Made by a program: the position numbers and the translations under genes. The notes beneath the pieces were generated by a model, which had not been told where the DNA came from, did no database searches, and was given only the letters and a program-made list of their open reading frames with translations. From contig JAAYLK010000035.1 of NCBI GenBank assembly GCA_012521895.1, positions 1 through 62,301 of the forward strand: a DNA stretch of 62,301 bases, in the 5' to 3' direction. The stretch is from Clostridiales bacterium. GTDB taxonomy: Bacteria; Bacillota; Clostridia; Christensenellales; Aristaeellaceae. Positions 9,481-17,450 of the stretch are shown here, in pieces. Positions within the stretch are counted from its first letter, which is position 1. Each line of letters begins with the position of its first letter.

Positions 9481-10343
9481 AAGACAGGTTGAAGCGATTC
9501 CTGGTCATCGGCGGGATGAACATGGACATCCTGGGCACTTCCCATACGCCTTATACCCAGGGCGATTCGCTGCCGGGTGAGGTAAACCTGGGGCCGGGCG
9601 GCGTGGGGCGCAACATCGCCCACCACCTGGCCAGCGCCGGGCATTCTGTGGAACTGCTGTGCCCCCTGGGCAAGGACACCCTGGCCGACTTACTGAAAAC
9701 TGCCTGCCAGCAAATGAACATCGGCCTGCGCTATGCCGTTCAGACCAGTTTTTCCACCAGCACCTACCTGGCCATCCACGACCAGGAGGGCGACATGCGC
9801 TGCGCGGTCAACGACATGCGCGCGATGGACGCCCTGACCAGTGACGTCATCAGCGACTTACTAAGCAAGGGAATACAGGCGGATGCCTGCGTCCTGGACG
9901 CAAACCTGTCCGCCTCTGCACTGAAAACAGCGGCAAATATGCTGTCCATGCCGCTGATCGCCGACCCTGTGAGCGCGGTCAAGTGCGTCCGATTGCTGCC
10001 CATCCTTGACCGCCTGGCAGCCATCAAACCCAACCGCCTGGAGGCCCTCGCCCTGACCGGTGCAAGCAGCGTTGAAAAAGCCGCGGAATTCCTGCTGCAA
10101 CAAGGTGTCCAGAAAGTTTTTATCTCATTGGGCAAGGAAGGCGTCTATTTCGCGGACGCGCGGGATAAGGGCTTGATGCCTGTCCCGGACATCAGCCAGG
10201 CCAGCCAGACCGGCGCCGGGGACGCCATGACGGCCTCCATCGCCGTCAGCACAAGCCTGGTCCTGGGTGTCCTTGAAACCGCAAAGCGAGCAGTCCAGGC
10301 ATCGCATCACTATCTTCAAAACAAACAGATGACCGGCAATTGA
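9477..10343 (+). CDS. psuK: PfkB-family pseudouridine kinase PsuK
   Basis: 288 residues of the ribokinase/PfkB fold: N-terminal [13 protein letters not shown], the substrate-side [17 protein letters not shown], and the C-terminal anion-hole and catalytic-base motif TGAGDAMTA with D249. The adjacent pseudouridine-5'-phosphate glycosidase makes pseudouridine the likely substrate: PsuK phosphorylates it and PsuG then splits it to uracil and ribose 5-phosphate. Some PsuK proteins carry an extra N-terminal helix-turn-helix; this one lacks it. It overlaps queA by 4 bases (ATGA) and lies 9 bases before psuG. Confidence 0.88.
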   Translation: MKDRLKRFLVIGGMNMDILGTSHTPYTQGDSLPGEVNLGPGGVGRNIAHHLASAGHSVELLCPLGKDTLADLLKTACQQMNIGLRYAVQTSFSTSTYLAIHDQEGDMRCAVNDMRAMDALTSDVISDLLSKGIQADACVLDANLSASALKTAANMLSMPLIADPVSAVKCVRLLPILDRLAAIKPNRLEALALTGASSVEKAAEFLLQQGVQKVFISLGKEGVYFADARDKGLMPVPDISQASQTGAGDAMTASIAVSTSLVLGVLETAKRAVQASHHYLQNKQMTGN

Positions 10344-10352
10344 GGTAACAGC

Positions 10353-11261
10353 ATGAACCAACACCTGCTCATCTCCCCCAGGGTCAGGGAAGCGATGGAA
10401 CAAAATAAACCAATCATTGCACTGGAAAGCACCATCATCAGCCATGGCATGCCCTATCCGCAAAATGTGGAGACCGCCCTGGCCTGTGAGCGCACCGCGC
10501 GGGAACATGGCGCGGAACCCGCCACCATCGCGGTGCTGGGCGGCAAGCTGTGCGCGGGGCTGACCCATGAGCAGATTGAATACCTGGGCAAGGCAGGCAC
10601 CAAAATGATCAAGGCCAGCCGCAGGGATTTGCCCATGCTGGTATCAAAAGGCATGGACGGGGCCACCACCGTGGCCGCCACCATGATCATCGCGCACATG
10701 GCGGGCATCAAGGTGTTCGCCACCGGCGGCATTGGCGGTGTGCACCGAGGGGCGGAACAATCCATGGACATTTCGGCGGACCTGGAGGAGATGGCCATGA
10801 CACCGGTCACCGTGGTGTGCGCCGGGGCCAAGAGCATTCTGGACCTGGGGCTGACGCTGGAGTATCTGGAAACCAAGGGCGTCCCGGTGGTGGGCTACCA
10901 GACGGATGTGTTGCCCGCCTTCTATACCAATGCCAGCAGTTTTCAAGTACCCCTGCGCGCGGACACGCCCGCTGAAATCGCCGGGATGATCAAGGCGCAG
11001 CTGGACATGCAGTATCCAGGCGCGATGCTGGTGACCAACCCCATCCCCCAGGAGTACGCGATGCCGGCGGATGTCATTGACCCGGCGATTGAGCAAGCGC
11101 TGAAGGAAGCCCAGGCCCAGGGCATTGCGGGCAAGGAAGTCACCCCCTACCTGCTGGCCAAGGTGGTGGAGCTGACCGGAGGCAACTCCTTGAAAGCCAA
11201 TATTCAGTTGGTGTTCAACAATGTGCGCCTGGCCGCCAGAATCGCGGCAGCCTTGTCATGA
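10353..11261 (+). CDS. psuG: pseudouridine-5'-phosphate glycosidase PsuG
   Basis: 302 residues covering the whole family. Diagnostic segments are IALESTIISHGMPYP near the N-terminus, TVAATMIIAHMAGIKVFATGG, the catalytic-site stretch GGVHRGAEQSMDIS, and the C-terminal NPIPQEYA. The enzyme reversibly breaks the C-C glycosidic bond of pseudouridine 5'-phosphate. The ATG follows GAGGTAACAGC. The stop codon overlaps the stop of the opposing HD-domain gene by 6 bases, so the two transcripts converge without a visible terminator. Confidence 0.95.
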   Translation: MNQHLLISPRVREAMEQNKPIIALESTIISHGMPYPQNVETALACERTAREHGAEPATIAVLGGKLCAGLTHEQIEYLGKAGTKMIKASRRDLPMLVSKGMDGATTVAATMIIAHMAGIKVFATGGIGGVHRGAEQSMDISADLEEMAMTPVTVVCAGAKSILDLGLTLEYLETKGVPVVGYQTDVLPAFYTNASSFQVPLRADTPAEIAGMIKAQLDMQYPGAMLVTNPIPQEYAMPADVIDPAIEQALKEAQAQGIAGKEVTPYLLAKVVELTGGNSLKANIQLVFNNVRLAARIAAALS

Positions 11262-11861
11262 GAACAGGTCCTTGGTAATCTCATCTGAAAACAATTGATA
11301 GATGTTTTGACCGCAGCGCCGGTCAAACAAGGCTTTTAATTCCATAAACGTCTGCCACTTGCGCGCGGTTATCTGGCTCAAGCCATGGCGCAAACCGACC
11401 TCCAGCAGGCGTTTTTCCATGATGGTGACGCCAGTAGGCAGGCTGATCGCGTCGCACAGCTGGATCAGGCGCATCTCATCATCATATTCAACCTCGGCAA
11501 GCAGTCCTTTGACCCGCACAAAGTCCTGCGGGGCGCAATCAATTTGCCCATTGTATGCCGCGATGTCCTGTAGCGGGAAGGAATGCGTCAGGCATACCTT
11601 GGCTGCTGATGGATAGCCTTTCAGCATCATCAGGTCATAGCCCGCGACAACATGGGTGAAGGCGACCTTGCCCACATAGCGGCCAATGTCGTGCAGCAAG
11701 CCCAGCACCTCACAGCGCTGCGCGTTCATCCGGCAGGCTAAAGCGATCGTCCTGGCAGCGCGCGCGACTGTCCTGCTGTGCGCGCCCCACTGGCCAGGGT
11801 TTTTTGATAAAGCCCACGCCAGCAGTTTTTCAGCTTCACCGATGTTTGGCAATTCTTTCAT
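11256..11861 (-). CDS. HD-domain metal-dependent phosphohydrolase
   Basis: 201 residues with the HD signature: HSRTVARAARTIALA gives the first metal-binding histidine, LLHDIGRYVG the HD pair, and later D residues in QLCDAIS complete the site. The family hydrolyses phosphate esters in nucleotides or second messengers; the substrate cannot be read from sequence. The ATG is preceded by AGGGAAG at a rather long spacing. It lies downstream of the rpsT terminator, so it depends on read-through or an unrecognised promoter, and its 3' end overlaps psuG. Confidence 0.8.
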   Translation of the reverse strand: MKELPNIGEAEKLLAWALSKNPGQWGAHSRTVARAARTIALACRMNAQRCEVLGLLHDIGRYVGKVAFTHVVAGYDLMMLKGYPSAAKVCLTHSFPLQDIAAYNGQIDCAPQDFVRVKGLLAEVEYDDEMRLIQLCDAISLPTGVTIMEKRLLEVGLRHGLSQITARKWQTFMELKALFDRRCGQNIYQLFSDEITKDLFS

Positions 11862-11878
11862 TTGCTATACTTCCCTAT

Positions 11879-11900
11879 AAAAAAAGCCGCTTGCTGCGGC
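11879..11900 (-). terminator. intrinsic terminator of rpsT
   Basis: On the minus strand GCCGC, a 5-base loop AGCAA and GCGGC are followed by seven T residues, 20 bases after the rpsT stop codon. Confidence 0.85.
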
Positions 11901-11920
11901 ATTTTGCTTGTTTGCAATGG

Positions 11921-12184
11921 TTAGGCCTGGGCTTTGTTGAGCGCGATGGCCATGCGGGACTTTTTGCGGTTGGCGGTATTCTTATGAACAACACCCTTCG
12001 CAACACCGCGATCCAATGCAGCGGCGGCAGCACTGAGTTTCTCAGGCGCGCTTGCAAGGTCGGAGTTGAGCGCCAGGGTATATTTCTTCACGGCGGTTTT
12101 CACCCCGGTCTTCACCATGCGGTTGCGCAGGTTCTTCTTCTTGGTAACCCGGACGCGCTTTTGCGCGGACTTGATGTTTGGCAA
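11921..12184 (-). CDS. rpsT: 30S ribosomal protein S20
   Basis: 87 residues, strongly basic and all-helical, with the S20 hallmarks MPNIKSAQKRVRVTKK at the N-terminus, RMVKTGVKTAVKKY, and the C-terminal GVVHKNTANRKKSRMA. It binds 16S rRNA early in 30S assembly. The initiation codon is TTG, behind a near-perfect GGAGGTGA at about 9 bases. S20 is known to start at a non-AUG codon and autoregulate in E. coli; whether that applies here is inference. It has its own promoter and terminator. Confidence 0.96.
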   Translation of the reverse strand: MPNIKSAQKRVRVTKKKNLRNRMVKTGVKTAVKKYTLALNSDLASAPEKLSAAAAALDRGVAKGVVHKNTANRKKSRMAIALNKAQA

Positions 12185-12222
12185 CGTACTTCACCTCCTG
12201 CCCTGCCAATTCAGCAAAGGTG

Positions 12223-12251
12223 ATGATACCATATGTGTTCCCAACCTGCAA
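12223..12251 (-). promoter_or_regulatory. sigma-A promoter of rpsT
   Basis: Minus-strand TTGCAG (12246-12251) and TATCAT (12223-12228) with a 17-base spacer, giving a leader of about 30 bases that contains AGGAGGTGA. Confidence 0.7.
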
Positions 12252-12316
12252 GCGAAATTTTTGGCATTTTAGCGGTTTTAGAAATTGGCGAAGCAAGGCG
12301 GTCCACAGCCGGTTTC

Positions 12317-12345
12317 TTGCGCCGGAACCTGATTCAGTGTATGAT
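12317..12345 (+). promoter_or_regulatory. sigma-A promoter of the phoH-pgpH-ybeY-era unit
   Basis: TTGCGC (12317-12322), a 17-base spacer and TATGAT (12340-12345). An inverted repeat, TTAGCG/CGCTAA (12345-12368), spans the expected transcription start and could be an operator or a 5' hairpin. Confidence 0.6.
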
Positions 12346-12404
12346 TAGCGTGGTTAGTTATTCGCTAACATGATTGCTTTGTAACGAAGGGAGTACCAGA
12401 CTGT

Positions 12405-13364
12405 TTGTCAGTACCGTTGGATTCTTTTGACACCTATGTTGCCTTGTTTGGCTTAAACGACCGCAACATTCAATTATTGGAAGAAAGCCTCAACGTCAGC
12501 ATTCACCTGCGCAACAATGAACTGCATGTATCAGGTGACAGCGAAAACACCTTGCTCGCGGAGCGGCTGATTGAAGAGATGATGCAATTGCTGCAGGCCG
12601 GCGAGCAGGTGGACGAGCCGCGCATCCGCTACCTCTTGTCCCTGGCCAAGCAAAACCGCCTGGAACAGGTTGAAGGGCTGGCCAAGGAAGCGGTGGCCTA
12701 CACCCACCGCGGCAAGCGCATCATCTGCAAGACCGAAGGCCAGCGCCGCTATGTGCAGGCGATGAAGACCAGTGGGCTGACCCTGGCTGTCGGCCCCGCC
12801 GGCACAGGCAAAACCTTCCTGGCCATCGCCATGGCTGCCGTTGCCTACAAGAACAAGGAAGTGGAGCGCCTGATCCTGACCCGGCCTGCCGTTGAAGCCG
12901 GTGAAAAACTGGGCTTCCTGCCCGGTGACATGGTGCAGAAAGTGGACCCCTACCTTCGGCCTTTATATGACGCGCTGTATGAGATTGTGGGCATGGAAGC
13001 CTACCAGCGGATGCTGGAGCGCGGCGCGATTGAAGTGGCCCCACTGGCCTTCATGCGCGGCAGGACCCTGAATGACGCCTACATTATTTTGGACGAAGCG
13101 CAAAACACCACGCCCGAGCAAATGAAGATGTTCTTAACCCGCATGGGCAAGAATGCCCGCTGTGTTGTCACCGGGGACCCTTCCCAGATTGACCTGCCTA
13201 TCGCCCGCCGCTCGGGCTTGCTGGTGGCCATGGAAGTACTGGAGGGCATCGAAGGCGTCAGCATCAGCCGGCTGGGCCAGGAAGACGTCGTGCGCAATGA
13301 CCTGGTCGCCCGCATCGTCCGCGCCTATGACCAATATGAAGCAAGGAACACAAAGCATGCATGA
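12405..13364 (+). CDS. phoH: PhoH-family ATPase (PhoH-like)
   Basis: 319 residues: an N-terminal KH-like segment (about 15-75) and a PhoH P-loop ATPase with Walker A VGPAGTGKTFLA near 130-140 and the motif LDEAQNTTPEQMKMFLTRMG. PhoH proteins are thought to act in RNA metabolism, and the position directly before pgpH and ybeY fits the conserved Bacillota phoH-pgpH-ybeY-era cluster. The start is a TTG at 12405, about 11 bases after GAAGGGAG; there is no in-frame ATG or GTG nearby. The last 8 bases overlap pgpH. Confidence 0.93.
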   Translation: MSVPLDSFDTYVALFGLNDRNIQLLEESLNVSIHLRNNELHVSGDSENTLLAERLIEEMMQLLQAGEQVDEPRIRYLLSLAKQNRLEQVEGLAKEAVAYTHRGKRIICKTEGQRRYVQAMKTSGLTLAVGPAGTGKTFLAIAMAAVAYKNKEVERLILTRPAVEAGEKLGFLPGDMVQKVDPYLRPLYDALYEIVGMEAYQRMLERGAIEVAPLAFMRGRTLNDAYIILDEAQNTTPEQMKMFLTRMGKNARCVVTGDPSQIDLPIARRSGLLVAMEVLEGIEGVSISRLGQEDVVRNDLVARIVRAYDQYEARNTKHA

Positions 13365-15681
13365 GCTGCCCCTTGCCGGCAAAGACCGGCAAAACGCCAC
13401 CGGCTTACAAAAGGCCTATGCTTTCACGCGCTCAGCCACCTTTCACCAGGGGCTGATTGTTGCCATTGGCACGCTGATCTGCCTGATCATTTTCATCATC
13501 ACCGTCACCCCCAAGCGCTACAACCTGACCACAGGCCTGGTGCCAACGCACACCATCTCCGCCAACAAGGACGTTGAGGACGAGGTGACGACACTGAGAA
13601 ACCGTGACCAAGCCGCAGCCAATGTCACCCCTATCTACCACTACCAGGAAGGGATTACCGAGAAGGTGATGCTCTCCCTGGACGCCGTCTATGCCCAGAT
13701 GCTGGCCGTGCGCCAGTTTGCCCAATCACTGCCTGACTACAACGCCAACAGGGTCTATTCCCCGGAAGAATTTGAAGCGGCCCACGAAATTATGAACCTG
13801 GTGGACTTTCAAAATTTTCAACTGGCCACCCTGATGAACGCCACAGCTGAACAGTTTGATGAGATGTACACCTCCTTAAACCCCGCCATCCGCAACACCA
13901 TGCAGGGCAACATCACCCAGGGTCAGGAGTCCATCGCCATCACCGCGATCATGCAGGTGGTGGGCTTCAAGACCAATGTCAGCCTGCTGCAAAACGTGGC
14001 GTTGCCGCTGCTGCGCGCCATCATCCTACCCAACATGGTGGTGGACGAGGACGCGACGGAAGCTGCCCGCCACGCTGCCTGGCAGGCGGTGGAGCCAGTT
14101 ATCTTCAAGCAGGGTCAGAACATCGTGGTCGCCGGTGAAGGCAGAATCCGTGACAACCAGATTGCCATGCTTAACAGCCTGGGCTTGTTAAGCGACCATT
14201 CCATTGACTATTCCATGTACCTGGGCGCCATTGCCCTGGTGATGGCCATGCTGGTCCTGATGGGCTTATTTCTGCGCCATTTCAACGCGAGTGTTTACCA
14301 GGACAACAAACGCCTGATGATCGTCTACCTGGTGACAGGGACCACCATGCTGTTAAGCCTGCTGGCAAAATCCATTGACTTGATGTATTTGGCGCCGCTG
14401 GTGCTGCCCTACATGCTCCTGTCCGTCACCCTGGGGGTGCTGCCCGGCATCATCGTGGGCATCACCACCACCTTGATTTCTGTGATGATGATGACCAGCG
14501 GCACCGTCAGCGCCAACATGGACATGATCAACCTGCTGTTCATTGCGATGATCGCGGGCAACCTGACAGCCGTGATGCTGCACAAAAAGTATGAACGCTC
14601 CTATGTCCTGTTCGCGGGCGGCCTGGCCGCGGCGGCCAGTTTTCTGGTGGGCTTATGCATCGGGCTGATGACCAGCATGTCCATGAGGGTTTCCCTCAAT
14701 AAAGGCTTATGGGCGATGGCGGGCACCGTCATCAGCGCGCTGCTGTGCCTGTCTTTACAGCCGGCCTATGAGACCTTGTTCAACCTGCCCACCCCCATGC
14801 GCCTGCTGGACCTGACCAACCCCAACCACCCTTTGATGCGCAGGCTGCTGATGGAAGCCCCCGGCACCTACCATCACAGCATCATCATTGCCAATTTGGC
14901 GGAGACTGCCGCGGAAGCCATCGGCGCCAACCCCTTGCTGGCGCGCGCCGGCGCTTATTTCCATGACATCGGTAAGCTCAAGCGCCCCTTGTATTTCAAG
15001 GAAAACCAAATTGGCACCAGCAATGTTCATGACACGACGGATCCCCATGTGTCCGCCGCCATCATCATCTCCCACGTCAGGGAAGGCATCGCCATGGCCA
15101 AGCAAAACCGCCTCCCCTATGAGATTCAGCAAATCATCGCCGAACACCATGGGGATTCTCTGGTGCAGTATTTTTATCACAAGGCCGTCAAGGAAGCCAA
15201 CGGTAAACCGGTGGACGAAGCGGATTTCCGCTATCCCGGCGTGCCGCCGCAAACCATGGAAGGCGCCGTCATCATGGTGTGTGACACGGTGGAGGCCGCC
15301 ATCCGCACATTGAGCAACCCGACCACGGACGAGATTGTGTCCTTCATTGACGAACTCATCCAGAAGAAGGTGCAAAACGGCATGATGGTCAACGCGCCTC
15401 TGACCCTGCAGCAGCTCAACCAGATCCGCGACAGCTGCGCTTCGGTAATCTATGGCGTCTTCCATGAGCGGATTGAATACCCAAAGTCCGCGGACAAATT
15501 GCTGCCCGGTGAACGCTTGATTGCCCATTTGCAGCAGCTGCGCAGCAGCAAGCCCAAGGCGGAGGTGGCCTTGCCCAAACCGGCCAACAAGCCCTATTCA
15601 ACGGAGATTGATGTGGTCTCTCCACCTGCTTTTTACGCGCCAACCGAAGAAAAAGGTTCAGAGAAGAACAAGCATGATTGA
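13357..15681 (+). CDS. pgpH: 7TM-HD cyclic-di-AMP phosphodiesterase PgpH
   Basis: 774 residues in the 7TMR-HD architecture: one N-terminal membrane helix (about 32-52), an extracellular 7TMR-HDED domain (about 55-285), seven membrane helices (about 290-500), and a cytoplasmic HD domain with the HDIG motif FHDIGKLKRP at H536-D537 plus the upstream YHHSIIIANLAE. Family members degrade cyclic di-AMP. ATG 13357 is chosen because MHELPL begins the homologous protein and overlaps the phoH stop by 8 bases; the reading frame is open further upstream only as a shadow of phoH. A c-di-AMP receptor (darA) lies at 53.1 kb. Confidence 0.93.
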   Translation: MHELPLAGKDRQNATGLQKAYAFTRSATFHQGLIVAIGTLICLIIFIITVTPKRYNLTTGLVPTHTISANKDVEDEVTTLRNRDQAAANVTPIYHYQEGITEKVMLSLDAVYAQMLAVRQFAQSLPDYNANRVYSPEEFEAAHEIMNLVDFQNFQLATLMNATAEQFDEMYTSLNPAIRNTMQGNITQGQESIAITAIMQVVGFKTNVSLLQNVALPLLRAIILPNMVVDEDATEAARHAAWQAVEPVIFKQGQNIVVAGEGRIRDNQIAMLNSLGLLSDHSIDYSMYLGAIALVMAMLVLMGLFLRHFNASVYQDNKRLMIVYLVTGTTMLLSLLAKSIDLMYLAPLVLPYMLLSVTLGVLPGIIVGITTTLISVMMMTSGTVSANMDMINLLFIAMIAGNLTAVMLHKKYERSYVLFAGGLAAAASFLVGLCIGLMTSMSMRVSLNKGLWAMAGTVISALLCLSLQPAYETLFNLPTPMRLLDLTNPNHPLMRRLLMEAPGTYHHSIIIANLAETAAEAIGANPLLARAGAYFHDIGKLKRPLYFKENQIGTSNVHDTTDPHVSAAIIISHVREGIAMAKQNRLPYEIQQIIAEHHGDSLVQYFYHKAVKEANGKPVDEADFRYPGVPPQTMEGAVIMVCDTVEAAIRTLSNPTTDEIVSFIDELIQKKVQNGMMVNAPLTLQQLNQIRDSCASVIYGVFHERIEYPKSADKLLPGERLIAHLQQLRSSKPKAEVALPKPANKPYSTEIDVVSPPAFYAPTEEKGSEKNKHD

Positions 15682-16564
15682 GATTGTCCGTGACGTCATT
15701 TGCCAGGTGCGGGATCAGCAATTTGAGCAGGCCTTCAAGGCCTGCCTTTGTGTCGAGGGCATTACCAGCCCCTGCAGCATCAGCCTGACCTTGACAGATG
15801 ATGAACGCATCCGGGAGGCCAACAAAACCTGGCGCAACAAGGACTTGCCCACGGATGTGCTCAGTTTCCCCTCCTGTGATGTCTCTCCCGGTCACCTGTT
15901 TCAAGACAGCCCGGCTTTTATACGGGAATCTTGGGACAGTGACAGCGCCAGTTGTTTTTTGGGGGACATCATCATCAATGTCAAGCGGGCGCAAGAGCAG
16001 GCGCAGGAGTATGGCCATTCTGTTTTCCGGGAAATGAGCTATCTGTTTGTCCATGGGGTTTTTCATTTAATCGGGTATGATCACTTGTCCAAGGAGGATC
16101 AATCAGCAATGAGAAAACAAGAGGAAGCGGCCCTGAAGTTTGCGTTCAAGGATGAAACGCTGGACGCGGCGCTCTTACAAAGCGCGCGGGACGCGCGGAA
16201 AATGGCCTATGTCCCCTATTCCAACTACCGTGTCGGCGCGGCGCTGTTTTGCGAGGATGGCACCGTCCTGACCGGCTGCAATGTGGAAAACGCCTCCTTT
16301 GGGCTGACCAACTGCGCTGAGCGCACCGCGATTTTCAAAGCCATCAGCCAGGGCCAAAAGAAGTTCACCACCATCGCCATCGCCGCGGACCAAACCGCGC
16401 CCTGGCCCTGCGGCGCCTGCCGCCAGGTGATGGCGGAGTTCGCGCCCACGCTGCGCGTGCTGGTCACCTGGGGTGATGGCCAGGTGGAGGAAACTACCTT
16501 GGACCGCTTGCTGCCCCACAGTTTTTTCAGTTTTCAGGAGGATGCCCATGACACCAAGCACTAA
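15674..16564 (+). CDS. ybeY: YbeY endoribonuclease-cytidine deaminase fusion protein
   Basis: One continuous 296-residue frame carries two enzymes. Residues 1-155 are YbeY, the zinc-dependent factor for 16S rRNA maturation and ribosome quality control, with the signature HGVFHLIGYDH (H127, H131, H137). Residues about 160-290 are a cytidine deaminase with CAERTAIFKA (C214, E216) and PCGACRQVM (C246, C249), the usual zinc site of Cdd. The joining segment EEAALKFAFKDETLDAALL has no stop or frameshift. In related genomes ybeY, dgkA and cdd are separate genes in this order; here dgkA is missing. The ATG overlaps the end of pgpH by 8 bases, and era begins inside the 3' end. Confidence 0.9.
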   Translation: MIEIVRDVICQVRDQQFEQAFKACLCVEGITSPCSISLTLTDDERIREANKTWRNKDLPTDVLSFPSCDVSPGHLFQDSPAFIRESWDSDSASCFLGDIIINVKRAQEQAQEYGHSVFREMSYLFVHGVFHLIGYDHLSKEDQSAMRKQEEAALKFAFKDETLDAALLQSARDARKMAYVPYSNYRVGAALFCEDGTVLTGCNVENASFGLTNCAERTAIFKAISQGQKKFTTIAIAADQTAPWPCGACRQVMAEFAPTLRVLVTWGDGQVEETTLDRLLPHSFFSFQEDAHDTKH

Positions 16565-17450
16565 GCCCGCCTTCAAATCCGGTTTTGTCAGCATTGTGGG
16601 ACGGCCCAATGTGGGCAAGTCCACCCTTATCAACGCCCTCATCGGTGAAAAGGTGGCCATTATCTCCCCCAAGCCGCAGACCACCCGCAACCAGATCATC
16701 GGCATCCTCAACAAGCCTGACCACCAGGTTGTGTTTGTGGACACCCCAGGCATCCACAAGCCGCGCACCAAGTTAGGCGAATTCATGGACAAGACTGTCC
16801 AGGACGCCATGCAGGCCATTGACGCCTTGATTGTGATTGCGGACGCTTCCAGAAAGGATCCGCAGGAGCGGGAAACCATCAGGGCGCTGGCGCAGCGCAA
16901 CATCCCCAAGTTCCTGGTACTGAACAAAATCGACCTGATTCACCCCCAGCAGCTGCTGCCCCTGATTGCGGAGTACGCGGAGGATGGCTTTGATGAGATC
17001 CTGCCCATGTCCGCCAAGACCGGCGATGGCGTAGGCAAGCTGATGGAAGCGGTGCTGGCGAAGCTGCCCGAAGGCCCGAAGTATTATCCGGACGACCAGT
17101 GGACGCCGCAGACCGAGCGCCAGATCATCGCGGAGTTGATCAGGGAACAGACCTTGTTCCTACTGCAGGAGGAAATCCCCCACGGCATCGGCATTGAGGT
17201 GCTGTCCATGAAGGAAGTCAGCCCCACATTGACGGAAGTGTTTGCCGACATCTACTGTGAGCGCGCTTCGCACAAGGGCATCATCATCGGAAAGCAAGGC
17301 AAGATGCTGGGCACCATCGGCACAAAGGCCAGGGCCGCCATTGAAGCCTTGCTGGGCACCCAGGTGATGCTGAAACTGTGGGTCAAAGTGCGGCCGGACT
17401 GGCGCAATTCCAACGCGGACCTGAAAAATCTGGGGTATACAGACCAATGA
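16548..17450 (+). CDS. era: GTPase Era
   Basis: 300 residues. The N-terminal G domain has GRPNVGKSTL (G1), the T of QTTRNQIIG (G2), DTPGIHKP (G3), NKID (G4) and SAKTGDGV (G5). The C-terminal KH domain has KGIIIGKQGKMLGTIG. Era binds the 3' end of 16S rRNA during 30S maturation, the same process as YbeY, whose fused gene it overlaps by 17 bases. ATG 16548 lies 7 bases after AGGAGG; an ATG at 16542 is too close to that site. recO, often the next gene, is absent here. Confidence 0.96.
   Translation: MTPSTKPAFKSGFVSIVGRPNVGKSTLINALIGEKVAIISPKPQTTRNQIIGILNKPDHQVVFVDTPGIHKPRTKLGEFMDKTVQDAMQAIDALIVIADASRKDPQERETIRALAQRNIPKFLVLNKIDLIHPQQLLPLIAEYAEDGFDEILPMSAKTGDGVGKLMEAVLAKLPEGPKYYPDDQWTPQTERQIIAELIREQTLFLLQEEIPHGIGIEVLSMKEVSPTLTEVFADIYCERASHKGIIIGKQGKMLGTIGTKARAAIEALLGTQVMLKLWVKVRPDWRNSNADLKNLGYTDQ

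Noticed and set aside
11290-11345. Inverted repeat (TTTGACCG/CGGTCAAA) just past psuG as a terminator
   Set aside because: It has no U-run on either strand and lies within the HD-domain coding sequence.
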